Part shown: positions 10,259 through 18,690 of the stretch, piece by piece
Layout of the letters: every line of letters starts with the position of its first letter
How positions within the stretch are numbered: the first letter of the stretch is position 1
NCBI GenBank assembly: GCA_934129895.1
Contig: CAKOWY010000001.1
Span: forward strand, 310,001 to 374,000
Direction: 5' to 3'
Length of the DNA: 64,000 nucleotides
DNA from: an uncultured Clostridia bacterium
GTDB taxonomy: Bacteria; Bacillota; Clostridia; TANB77; CAG-508
Notes under the pieces: model-generated
Seen by the model: only the letters and a program-made list of their open reading frames with translations
What the model was told of the DNA's origin: nothing
Databases searched by the model: none
Program-made: the position numbers and the translations under genes

Positions 10259-11557
10259 TCATTTCTTTGTTACAGTTATTTTCGAATCAACTCTTACTAA
10301 TCCTACACAATCTTTATTTGATGTTATTTCAACTAATAAAGCATCATATTTTCTACTTAATACTTCTAGATCTCCGTTTGCATTAAAATGTGTACAACTG
10401 AATGATATTGTATATTTGTTTGGAGCTAAATTTAGTTTTTGTCTAAATTCAACAATTGCTGTTTCTCCTTTTTTAAATTCACCTGTTACAATTTTTTCAA
10501 ATGCTGTATTTGTTCCTAAAATATCTAGTCCTTTGAAATCTTTTATTGTCATTGTAAATATTGGTTCTTTAACATCTTCATTAAATTTGATCTTTGATTT
10601 TAAAATTACTTCTTTATCATTTTCTATTGAAGTAATTAAATTATCATTTTCATCAAATATTCCATAATCTATAACATCAGCTTTTCCGTTTCCATATTCA
10701 ATAATATTAGGATTTACATCTAAATGATCTTTCCATATTAGATCATTATTATTTTTATCATTATTTATATTTTCGACTACTTTTTCTGTGTTTTCATCTT
10801 TCTTTTTTTCTTCATCTGGAAGTTTTACAATTAATTTTTTGTATTTTTCAACTCCATCTTTTACGCTTCCATCATATATTTTCTTTCCTGCATCTATTAT
10901 AATTACTCTTGTGCAATTTCTTATTACGTCATTTACATTATGTGTAACGTATAAAATTGTTTTTCCTCTTTCTTTAAATTGTTCAAATTTTTTGAAACAT
11001 TTTAATTGAAATGCCATATCTCCAACTGATAATACTTCATCAACTATTAAAATATCTGGATCAACATTTATTGCACATGCAAATGCTAAACGAGCAAACA
11101 TTCCTGATGAATATGTTTTTACTGGCTGGTACAAATGATCACCAATATCAGCAAAATCAATTATATCTTGTTTAGTAGCTTCTATTTGTTCTTTAGTAAG
11201 TCCCATTACTTGCCCATGTTGATATATGTTTTCCATTCCAGTTAACTCACTATTAAATGCAGCACCTAATTCCAATAAAGAACTTATTTTTCCCTTTACT
11301 TCTAGTTTTCCTGCTGTAGGTGTTACTACTCCTGTTATCATTTTTAATAATGTTGATTTTCCAGCTCCATTTTTTCCTAATATGCCAACAACTTCACCTT
11401 TTTTTATTTGTAAATCTAAATTATCTGTTGCTTTAAATACTTGATGTTTATGATAAAAAGGAAATAATGCTTCAAGTAATCTATCTCTTTTTTTATTAAA
11501 CATTTTATATTCTTTTACTAATCCTTGTATTTCTATTACATTTTCGCTGTTTTCCAC
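10259..11557 (-). CDS. Polysaccharide ABC exporter, ATPase subunit with Wzt-type C-terminal domain
   Basis: 432 residues starting at a GTG (11555-11557) preceded by GGGAGG. Residues 1-245 form an ABC ATPase: Walker A GKNGAGKST, signature SSGM (as in TagH, Wzt and KpsT-like proteins, rather than LSGGQ), Walker B ILIVDEV and a switch histidine in VTHNV. Residues 275-432 are a beta-sandwich resembling the Wzt carbohydrate-binding domain, which recognises the finished or capped chain before export. The permease gene lies 27 bases upstream. Together they export an undecaprenyl-linked glycan made by the downstream transferases. The function class is well supported; the polymer is unknown. Confidence 0.92.
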   Translation of the reverse strand: MENSENVIEIQGLVKEYKMFNKKRDRLLEALFPFYHKHQVFKATDNLDLQIKKGEVVGILGKNGAGKSTLLKMITGVVTPTAGKLEVKGKISSLLELGAAFNSELTGMENIYQHGQVMGLTKEQIEATKQDIIDFADIGDHLYQPVKTYSSGMFARLAFACAINVDPDILIVDEVLSVGDMAFQLKCFKKFEQFKERGKTILYVTHNVNDVIRNCTRVIIIDAGKKIYDGSVKDGVEKYKKLIVKLPDEEKKKDENTEKVVENINNDKNNNDLIWKDHLDVNPNIIEYGNGKADVIDYGIFDENDNLITSIENDKEVILKSKIKFNEDVKEPIFTMTIKDFKGLDILGTNTAFEKIVTGEFKKGETAIVEFRQKLNLAPNKYTISFSCTHFNANGDLEVLSRKYDALLVEITSNKDCVGLVRVDSKITVTKK

Positions 11558-11584
11558 GTTGTTCCTCCCTTTATATAATTATTT

Positions 11585-12376
11585 TTATAATACATCTGCA
11601 AAATCTTTTTTATTTTTCTTAAATACATGATTTCCCCATACATACATAATTACTGTTATTATCCAAAAAACTATTGTATATATTCCATGATTTTCTGTTA
11701 TTATATTTCCTCCCATAAATGCTTGTCTAAATGCTGTTACTAAATAAGAAAAAGGCATACATTGTACTACTTTTAATATTGTTTGATGGTTTTCTAATCT
11801 AGATACTCCCCAAACAACTGGTGTTGCCCAAAAGAATAATTGCATTAATATTGCTAATAAATTTGAAAGATCAGGTACCAAAGTTGTTAGTGCTGATGTC
11901 AACCTAGTAAATGCTATTACAAATGCATATACTGCTATTACTACATAAATTGCTTGTAATATATTTGGCACATATCCAAACATTGAACATACAACTGTAA
12001 CTACTATTATTAAAAATATTGATACAAATGAACTTCCTATAAGTGAAATAATTGGTATTATATCTATTGGAAAGACAACTTTTTTTACCAAATAGCTGTA
12101 ATTTCTAATAGCTGAACTTGCACTCATTATACTATCATTTAAGCATTGCCATATTGCCATACCAGGCAAATACCATACAATATAAGGTGATCCTCCATCT
12201 CCTTCCATTCCAAATATAAATTGAAATACCACTACATACATCATCATAAATACGAATGGTTGTAAAAATCCCCATACACTTCCTAAACTTGTATTAGCAA
12301 ATCTATTTTTAAAATCACTTTTTCCAAGTTTCCATGCAATTGTTTTATTCTCCCATAATGTTTTTATAAATTCCAT
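11585..12376 (-). CDS. Polysaccharide ABC exporter, permease subunit (TagG/Wzm type)
   Basis: A 263-residue ABC-2-type permease with six hydrophobic segments. The amphipathic N-terminus KLGKSDFKNRFANTSLGSVWGFLQP is the conserved start of TagG/RfbA/KpsM-type transporters (quoted in part only to identify it: SLGSVWGFLQP), and PYIVWYLPGMAIWQ is the usual loop before helix 2. It is the first gene of the polysaccharide operon; a TATAAT box lies about 40 bases upstream of its ATG. It pairs with the adjacent ATPase. Confidence 0.9.
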   Translation of the reverse strand: MEFIKTLWENKTIAWKLGKSDFKNRFANTSLGSVWGFLQPFVFMMMYVVVFQFIFGMEGDGGSPYIVWYLPGMAIWQCLNDSIMSASSAIRNYSYLVKKVVFPIDIIPIISLIGSSFVSIFLIIVVTVVCSMFGYVPNILQAIYVVIAVYAFVIAFTRLTSALTTLVPDLSNLLAILMQLFFWATPVVWGVSRLENHQTILKVVQCMPFSYLVTAFRQAFMGGNIITENHGIYTIVFWIITVIMYVWGNHVFKKNKKDFADVL

Positions 12377-12415
12377 TTTTCTTCCTCTCTTGCTTCTGTT
12401 TATTATTCATGGCAT

Positions 12416-12421
12416 ATTATA
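12416..12421 (-). promoter_or_regulatory. Candidate -10 box of the polysaccharide operon
   Basis: TATAAT on the minus strand about 40 bases before the permease ATG. No good -35 lies at 17 bases (TGAAAT is the best), so the promoter would be weak or would depend on an activator. Confidence 0.4.
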
Positions 12422-12472
12422 TCATTGTTTTGTTTTTATTTCATTATTTTTCACAAATTTTTTCCTTAATTT

Positions 12473-13258
12473 CTACATAAGATCTATTATACTCTGAATT
12501 ATTTCTTTTTTTGACATTTGTTTCTCTTTATTTTCATTTATAAATATAATCATTTTATTATTATCTTCAAAATATTCATAAGTTTGATATTGATCCATTT
12601 CTTCAAAATTGTAATCCAATATTTCCCCGGTTACTTCATCAACAATATAAGTTACACTTGAATTTCTTAAAATATATAATCTATCGCCTTTTATTACTTT
12701 TTCTATTTTTTTATCATTTTCATTTTGATTATTTTTGTTTTTTATTTTTAAATATCCATTTTCATTTATTTCATATTCGGAATTTGTTATTTCTTTTAAC
12801 ATTTCTAATACATTTTGCCTGTCTTTTTCAAAAATCCAAATTCCTGCATATTTTGGATGATTATTTTTTAAAATATCATCAATTTCTGATAATTTAGGCT
12901 CACTATTTTTTATCATTCCTGCAAATGCAACTTTATATTTTACACTTGATTTTATTGTTATAACTTTTGTATTGTCATAACTTTCTTGTATTTCGTATAA
13001 TTCTGAATTTCCTGTTTTTCCAGAATCATTTTTTATATTATCTATTTCTGTTTGTTCTTCTTGAGATTCTGTTTGTTCTTGATTTTCTATTGGAATCTCT
13101 TTTTGTTCATCATTTATCTCATCTTGCTGATTTTCTTCAATATTTTCTTTATTATCTTCATTTGTTTTATTTTGTTTTAAATTATTTACTGTAACAATTA
13201 CTATTCCAAGTACTATTATTACAACTATACATACAAAAATTATTATTTTTTTCTTCAT
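12473..13258 (-). CDS. Signal-anchored protein of unknown function
   Basis: I do not recognise this 261-residue protein. Residues 4-25 are a strong hydrophobic anchor after three lysines. Residues 30-80 are a low-complexity acidic linker rich in E, Q and N. Residues 85-255 appear to be a folded extracytoplasmic domain with a Lys/Asn-rich insertion near residue 175. There is no cysteine at a lipobox position. No convincing Shine-Dalgarno sequence precedes the ATG; instead a GC-rich hairpin ends 13 bases upstream. It follows the ChW/M14 protein on the same strand, so a wall- or surface-related role is plausible by position only. Confidence 0.6.
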   Translation of the reverse strand: MKKKIIIFVCIVVIIVLGIVIVTVNNLKQNKTNEDNKENIEENQQDEINDEQKEIPIENQEQTESQEEQTEIDNIKNDSGKTGNSELYEIQESYDNTKVITIKSSVKYKVAFAGMIKNSEPKLSEIDDILKNNHPKYAGIWIFEKDRQNVLEMLKEITNSEYEINENGYLKIKNKNNQNENDKKIEKVIKGDRLYILRNSSVTYIVDEVTGEILDYNFEEMDQYQTYEYFEDNNKMIIFINENKEKQMSKKEIIQSIIDLM

Positions 13259-13271
13259 AATTAATAATTAA

Positions 13272-13310
13272 GGGGGATTGCTTCCACTTATTTAGTGAGA
13301 ACTTTCCCCC
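13272..13310 (-). promoter_or_regulatory. GC-rich hairpin between ChW/M14 gene and unknown anchor protein
   Basis: GGGGGA at 13272-13277 pairs with TCCCCC at 13305-13310, and an inner CACT/AGTG pair (13285-13288 with 13294-13297) could extend the structure. Such G/C runs are rare in this window. On the minus strand it is followed by a mixed A/T stretch rather than a clean U-tract, so it may be an attenuator, a processing site or a weak terminator. Confidence 0.5.
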
Positions 13311-13317
13311 ATTCCTT

Positions 13318-15813
13318 TCATTTTATTGATTTTAGCATATCTAATGTAGCTGTTATATACCTATTAGAAAATTTCTTATCAACAACAGATTGATGATCTG
13401 TTACTCCTGCTTTTGGTAATTCTATTAATGCTGATTTTGCTGCACCTGCTGATGATCCAAGATATGTTCTTGCCCAGTTTACTAAATATCCTGTTCCATA
13501 TCTTCCTACACCTGATTTATTATTTTCCGGAAATTGTTTTTCATAATATGAGCATATTTTAACATCTCCAATTAATTGTTGAGTCCATCCATGTAAGTCA
13601 ACTAATATTGTTTGACCATTTTGAGATTTATTCTTTATTAAGAAATCCCTCAAAGCTTTTGCTTCATACGCTTGAAATCCCTTTTCTCCATTATAATTTC
13701 TATCTGATGTATATCTAGTATAATCTTCTCCCACTTGCCAGCATCTATTCATATCAATTCCTTTATTTTGAGGTGCTTCACTGTATAAAGTTGTTCTTCC
13801 TGGTCCATTATTTGTCCATCCATTTTTTAATCCATCTTGATTTACACCAGGGAAAACATATATTGTCCAATTATTATAAATATCATAGTCTTTATCTGTC
13901 ATAAGTTTATTATAAAAGTCATTTGCTATATTAACTAATTCTTTACCATCTTTATCCCAAATATCTTCATATCCATGTAAAGCAAATACTGCAAAAAATA
14001 CATTTTTTCCTTTGCCATATTTTAAATATGGTAATTCACTTCCACCTTTATTTGCAATTTTTTGACCAGATACACCATAAGTTCCTTCTTCTCGTTCTAT
14101 TTTAGGACAAATTTCAGTATCAACCATTTGTTGCTCTAGTATTTTACCATCTTCACTTACAACTTGGACTTTTAAATTTACCTTTTCTAATTTATAAGTA
14201 CTAAAATCTACAATCATTTCATATCCTGGTTTTGGATTTTTGTCTTGTCCTCCATATCCTTTTATTGTTTCTAATACATCTGCTCTTTCTGTTCTTTCTA
14301 ATTTTATATTTTCAATCTTATCATTGACCATTAATTGTATTTTGGCATTTTTTATATCTGTCATTAGCCAGCCTTTTATCTTATATTGTTCCTGACCTAT
14401 TTTATCTGGAATCATTGTGTCAACACACATTTTTAATTTATTTTTTATTTTAGGTACAATTTTTATTTCTATCGCTTCTACTTTAAGATTTTTACCTGTT
14501 GTTCCTGATATTTCTCCATCATTTGCCCATTCTTGCCATCCTCTGTCTTGAATATAAGTCCTATATGTTATTGAATATTGTTCTGTACCTTCTAATTTTA
14601 TTTGAATTGCTTCTACTTTTAAGTTTTTACCTGTTGTTCCTGATTGTTCTCCTGCATTTTTCCAAGTTTTTTCCCAGCCTAAATCTTGTACATGTGTTTT
14701 ATAAAGAATTTTTACTCCTTCTGGAATGTTTCTTCCGACTATTTTAATTGCTTCTATCTTTAATTTTTTTCCTGTAACTCCTGCTGTATTTCCTTGCTCT
14801 TTATAATTTTGCCATCCTATATCTTGCACATGTGCTGAATATCTTACAAAAAACTCATTACTTATCTTCTTTTTTATGGCTTTTATTTCTATTGCTTCTA
14901 TTCTTTTATTTTTGCCTGTTGTTCCCGCTTCTTCGCCATCTTTTTTCCAGCTCTGCCATCCTTCTCCTTGTACAAATACTCTATATGTAATTGAATATTC
15001 ATCAGAATACTCATCTCCAACTTTTATTTTTATTGCTTCTACTTTAAGATTTTTTCCTGTTGTTCCTGATTGTTCTCCTGAATTTTTCCAAGTTTTTTCC
15101 CAACCTAAATCTTGTACATGTGACTGATATTTTATATTTATGTTCTTTTTTCCATCTTTTAGTTCTATTCTTACGGCTTCGATTTTTAATCCTTTATTTG
15201 CTATTCCAGATGTTTCTCCATCACAATAATATTTTTGCCATCCTATATCTTGTACATGTGATTGATATAACACTGTTGTTTCTGTTTTAGAAACAATTCT
15301 AATTTGAATTGCTTCCATTTTTAAACCTTTTCCAACAGCACCTGCAATTTCTTCATCTTTTTTCCATTCCATCCATCCATAATTTTCTAGATGAGTTCTA
15401 TATTCTACTGAATAATTTTCTGTTCCTGTTAATCGGATTTTTATTGCTTCCATTATTTTGTTTTTACCTGTTGTTCCCGCTTCTTCACCATTCTTTTTCC
15501 ATTCTTGCCAACCAATATCTTTAACATATACTTGATATTCAATATTTACATTTTTAGGAGCATCTACTAGTTTTATTTTTATTGCTTCATTTTTTAGATT
15601 TTTACCTGTTGTTCCTGATTCTTGACCATCAATTTTAGAAAATTCTTTTTCCCATCCTAAGTCTTGTACATGTGAATTATATGCAACTGAAAATTTTTCT
15701 TCGATTTTTTCATTTTTCTTCTCCACTTCAGCTGCACTAACTGTTTGAACAAATGATAATAGCAAAATAACACAACAACTTAATACTCCAATAACTATTT
15801 TTAAATTTCTCAT
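13318..15813 (-). CDS. Secreted protein with nine ChW repeats and an M14-type zinc carboxypeptidase domain
   Basis: 831 residues from the ATG at 15811-15813, chosen because AAAGGA lies nine bases upstream; an ATG 36 bases earlier has no ribosome site. A signal peptide (about residues 1-28, ending VSAAEV) is followed by nine tandem repeats of about 45 residues (roughly 40-460) of the clostridial hydrophobic-W type: H-V-Q-D-x-G-W, then a G-E-x-(S/A)-G-T-T-G-K core, then E-A-I-x-I. A linker beta domain follows. Residues 610-831 carry HGYED, a PGVNQDG...GIDMNR region, VDLHGW and SALIELP, matching the zinc ligands (H, E, H) and catalytic Glu of M14 peptidases. A wall-associated peptidase that trims peptides or muropeptides is likely. 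Confidence 0.85.
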   Translation of the reverse strand: MRNLKIVIGVLSCCVILLLSFVQTVSAAEVEKKNEKIEEKFSVAYNSHVQDLGWEKEFSKIDGQESGTTGKNLKNEAIKIKLVDAPKNVNIEYQVYVKDIGWQEWKKNGEEAGTTGKNKIMEAIKIRLTGTENYSVEYRTHLENYGWMEWKKDEEIAGAVGKGLKMEAIQIRIVSKTETTVLYQSHVQDIGWQKYYCDGETSGIANKGLKIEAVRIELKDGKKNINIKYQSHVQDLGWEKTWKNSGEQSGTTGKNLKVEAIKIKVGDEYSDEYSITYRVFVQGEGWQSWKKDGEEAGTTGKNKRIEAIEIKAIKKKISNEFFVRYSAHVQDIGWQNYKEQGNTAGVTGKKLKIEAIKIVGRNIPEGVKILYKTHVQDLGWEKTWKNAGEQSGTTGKNLKVEAIQIKLEGTEQYSITYRTYIQDRGWQEWANDGEISGTTGKNLKVEAIEIKIVPKIKNKLKMCVDTMIPDKIGQEQYKIKGWLMTDIKNAKIQLMVNDKIENIKLERTERADVLETIKGYGGQDKNPKPGYEMIVDFSTYKLEKVNLKVQVVSEDGKILEQQMVDTEICPKIEREEGTYGVSGQKIANKGGSELPYLKYGKGKNVFFAVFALHGYEDIWDKDGKELVNIANDFYNKLMTDKDYDIYNNWTIYVFPGVNQDGLKNGWTNNGPGRTTLYSEAPQNKGIDMNRCWQVGEDYTRYTSDRNYNGEKGFQAYEAKALRDFLIKNKSQNGQTILVDLHGWTQQLIGDVKICSYYEKQFPENNKSGVGRYGTGYLVNWARTYLGSSAGAAKSALIELPKAGVTDHQSVVDKKFSNRYITATLDMLKSIK

Positions 15814-15851
15814 AAAAATCAATCCTTTTCTTTTTTCTTTTGAGACCATTA

Positions 15852-16829
15852 TTATATACTAAATTTAATATACGCTATTAAGGGAAAATGAAATAATACA
15901 ATTTCTCTTATTTCTTTTTTAAATTGATTTTTTCCTCCTAATATTTTAAAATAAGTCCTTACATTAGTATAGATTATTTTATTGTTTAAAATAGTTTCAT
16001 AATATTTTTTTGATTTTTCTATAAATTTTTTATCTTCTTCATCTTCAGTATATTTTTCGCACATCAATATTCCATCATAATATGCTCTATGTATAACATC
16101 TTTTCTATATAAGCAAAATGATTTATACCCTTGTCCATTTTTTTCTTTCCATCTTTTTAAATTTTGGCTTAGATTTCTTCCACCAAAGACATTAGTGTTA
16201 TGTAACCTATAATCAAATAATGGTTCTTTTATACATGTTATTCCTTTTCCCTCTGAAGCTATAAATGCTGCCAACCAATCATGTGCTATTACTTCGTCTT
16301 TAAATGGTATCATTTTATCTTTCACATATTTAGTTATTATTTGTGAGCATCCTATTCCAACACATCTTGAAATTGCTAATTTGTCTTTTTTAAAAACTAT
16401 TGGAACATTTTTATATTTCAAATAGTTTTCTTTTAAAACAATGCCATTTTCATTTATCTGTCTACAATTACAATATGCCATATCAACATTTTTTTCTTTT
16501 AATTGTTTTAAACTTTTTTCTACTTTATCAATATACCATACATCATCATGATCTGAAAACATTATGTATTCTGCATTTGATTGTTTTAATAAAAATTCAA
16601 AATTCTTGTTATAACCTAAATTATGTGGTTGTATAAATAATTTTATTCTACTATCTTTTTGAGCATATTCTTTTAATATTTCAATTATATTTGCATTACT
16701 TGAATGATCATCACTTATATATAATTTGATATTTTTATGTGTCTGTCTTAATATTGATTCTATTTGCTTTCTCAAATACTTTTCATTTGTATTATAAGTT
16801 GCTAATAATATATCAACTAAATCTTTCAT
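15852..16829 (-). CDS. Glycosyltransferase family 2, rhamnosyltransferase-like
   Basis: 325 residues. It opens with VDILLATYNTNEKYLRKQI, the first strand and nucleotide loop, then YISDDHSS, and MFSDHDDVWY near residue 90, the DxD-type metal site. This S-D-x-D-D-V-W signature is common in rhamnosyltransferases of wall polysaccharide loci. RBS AAAAGGAAG precedes the ATG. It lies immediately downstream of recO and upstream of the ChW protein, so its promoter may be shared with the era-recO group. The donor sugar is uncertain. Confidence 0.85.
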   Translation of the reverse strand: MKDLVDILLATYNTNEKYLRKQIESILRQTHKNIKLYISDDHSSNANIIEILKEYAQKDSRIKLFIQPHNLGYNKNFEFLLKQSNAEYIMFSDHDDVWYIDKVEKSLKQLKEKNVDMAYCNCRQINENGIVLKENYLKYKNVPIVFKKDKLAISRCVGIGCSQIITKYVKDKMIPFKDEVIAHDWLAAFIASEGKGITCIKEPLFDYRLHNTNVFGGRNLSQNLKRWKEKNGQGYKSFCLYRKDVIHRAYYDGILMCEKYTEDEEDKKFIEKSKKYYETILNNKIIYTNVRTYFKILGGKNQFKKEIREIVLFHFPLIAYIKFSI

Positions 16830-16853
16830 TTTTCTTCCTTTTCTATAATTAGA

Positions 16854-17570
16854 TTATATTTTATATTCCTTTTCTAGTTTTTCATTAAAATATAATTTTG
16901 TTATAAGTTTTAGTTCATTTAATGATTCATCTTTTAAATTAAATGAAAAAAGCTTTTTGGCTGGTGACATAATAATATATTTTATAGCTGATACTGTACT
17001 TTCTGACATTATTAATGCTCCTTTGTCTTGCTTTCCACAATTTTCACATTTAAATCCATTATCTTTTATACTAAAATATCTAATATTTTCTGCACTTTTA
17101 CAATTTACACATTCTTTTATTCTTGGTGTATATCCTAAAAAACATAATAACTTCATTTTAAATATACTAACAATTAATTCAGGATTTTTATCTGTTTCTG
17201 ATAAAACATATAATGTATTTAAATACAGTTGTAATATTTTGTAACAATTCTCATTCTCTTCTGTTACATCTCTAATAATTTTTGTTATTTCAACAGCACA
17301 ATTTAGTTTGTCTAAATCTGTTCTTATATTATAAAAAACTTCTATTGTATCACATGAATTTATATTATATGTATTTGCCCCTTTATACATCATATAATTG
17401 CCAAAGCACAAAAATTGTGTTCCTGCTAGCAATGCACTTTTAGGTCTTCTTGCTCCTTTGGCAACACATGATATTTTTCCAATTCCAGGTGTTAACATTG
17501 TTAGCATTTTATCATAATCACCTAAATTTGTTTCAGAAATTATTATACCACTTGTTTTTATCGTTCCCAT
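16854..17570 (-). CDS. recO: DNA repair protein RecO
   Basis: 238 residues. It has an N-terminal OB-fold (KTSGIIISETNLGDYDKMLTMLTPG, of which the D-Y-D-K-M-L part is diagnostic), a helical domain, and a zinc-binding module with two CxxC pairs (CVNC near residue 150 and CENC near 170). RecO loads RecA onto SSB-coated DNA with RecF and RecR. Order era-yqzL-recO is as in Bacillus. The start codon overlaps the end of yqzL by 38 bases, and the AAGGA ribosome site lies inside yqzL, so the two are probably translationally coupled. Confidence 0.93.
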   Translation of the reverse strand: MGTIKTSGIIISETNLGDYDKMLTMLTPGIGKISCVAKGARRPKSALLAGTQFLCFGNYMMYKGANTYNINSCDTIEVFYNIRTDLDKLNCAVEITKIIRDVTEENENCYKILQLYLNTLYVLSETDKNPELIVSIFKMKLLCFLGYTPRIKECVNCKSAENIRYFSIKDNGFKCENCGKQDKGALIMSESTVSAIKYIIMSPAKKLFSFNLKDESLNELKLITKLYFNEKLEKEYKI

Positions 17571-17724
17571 TCTGTTCGTCCTTTTGTATTTTTTCTATTT
17601 CAAAATCTTTTAATTCATTCTTTTTGTATATTTCAGCTTCAGTTCCTTCAAATTGCTTAAGCTCTAAAAAAGTGTTTAAATCTCCAGTATTTTTAAAAGT
17701 TTCCCATGCTATTTTTTTTATCAT
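17533..17724 (-). CDS. yqzL: YqzL-family small protein
   Basis: A 63-residue protein between era and recO, the place where Bacillus carries yqzL. The N-terminal MIKKIAWETFKNTGDLNTFL matches the YqzL pattern (aromatic-rich start, then F-x-x-T-G-x-x-x-x-x-L). Its tail is charged, and the last 12 codons are overlapped by recO in another frame. AAAGGAAGTGAG precedes the ATG. Its function is unknown in all bacteria. Confidence 0.75.
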   Translation of the reverse strand: MIKKIAWETFKNTGDLNTFLELKQFEGTEAEIYKKNELKDFEIEKIQKDEQNGNDKNKWYNNF

Positions 17725-17787
17725 AAGCTCACTTCCTTTAATTCTATCTTCTGCATTTTATTATTTTTTATTCAATTTTGTGAAATA

Positions 17788-18690
17788 TTATTGCAATTTA
17801 AATTTTTTTACAATTGCAGTATCATCTTGCCAGTCTTTTTTTACTTTTACCCATGTTTTTAAATTTACTTTTATGCCAAAATTGTTTTCCATATCAATTC
17901 TTGCCGCTTGTCCTATTCTTTTTAACATACTTCCATCTTTTCCAATTATTATTCCTTTATGTGATTCTCTTAAACAATAAATTGTTGCTTCTATATCATA
18001 AAATTCTTCCTTTTTTTGAGTTTTCTTTAATTTCATTTTTTCAACTTCAACATAAATTCCATGTGGTACTTCGTCTTGCAAAAATTTTAATGCTTTTTCT
18101 CTGATTGTTTCTTCTGCAAGTTGTCTCATTGTTTGATCTGTATATTCTTCTGTATCATAATATGCTGGTCCTGGCTTTAAGTTTTTTTCAATCTCATCTA
18201 ATATAATATCTCTATATTTGTTTTTTACTGATGATACTGGAATTACAGCTTCAAAATTATATTGTTTTTGATATAAATCAATTAATTTTAATAAATTTTC
18301 TTTTTTTACTAAATCTATTTTGTTTATTATAAGTATTGCCTTTTTATTTGATTCTTTTATTTTTTCTAGGATTCTCATATCTCCTCTGCCTATTTCTTCA
18401 CTTGTAGCTTCTATAACAAATAAAATTAAGTCAATTTCACTTATAATTCCAAAAGATGTTTCTATCATGGTTTCATTTAATTTAGTCTTTGGTTTATGAA
18501 TTCCAGGAGTATCTATAAATACTATTTGAGAATTTTCTCTATTTACAATTCCTCTTATTGCTGTTCTTGTTGTTTGTACTTTATTTGCTGTTGCAGCAAT
18601 TTTTTCTCCTACAAGTAAATTGACTAATGTAGATTTTCCTACATTAGTTCTTCCTAGTATTGCCACAAATCCTGATTTAAATTCTGCCAT
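17788..18690 (-). CDS. era: GTPase Era
   Basis: 300 residues. The GTP-binding motifs are all present: G1 GRTNVGKST (residues 14-22), G3 DTPGIHKP, G4 NKID and a G5-like PVSS. The C-terminal KH RNA-binding domain includes GIIIGKDGSMLKRIG. Era binds the 3' end of 16S rRNA and acts in small-subunit assembly. Its ATG overlaps the stop codon of the upstream unknown gene (TAATG), and yqzL-recO follow, so it belongs to one transcription unit. Confidence 0.97.
   Translation of the reverse strand: MAEFKSGFVAILGRTNVGKSTLVNLLVGEKIAATANKVQTTRTAIRGIVNRENSQIVFIDTPGIHKPKTKLNETMIETSFGIISEIDLILFVIEATSEEIGRGDMRILEKIKESNKKAILIINKIDLVKKENLLKLIDLYQKQYNFEAVIPVSSVKNKYRDIILDEIEKNLKPGPAYYDTEEYTDQTMRQLAEETIREKALKFLQDEVPHGIYVEVEKMKLKKTQKKEEFYDIEATIYCLRESHKGIIIGKDGSMLKRIGQAARIDMENNFGIKVNLKTWVKVKKDWQDDTAIVKKFKLQ

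Noticed and set aside
14460..15700. Direct repeats of about 135 bases, possible CRISPR or mobile repeat
   Set aside because: They are in-frame coding repeats of the ChW domain, not spacer-separated identical repeats.
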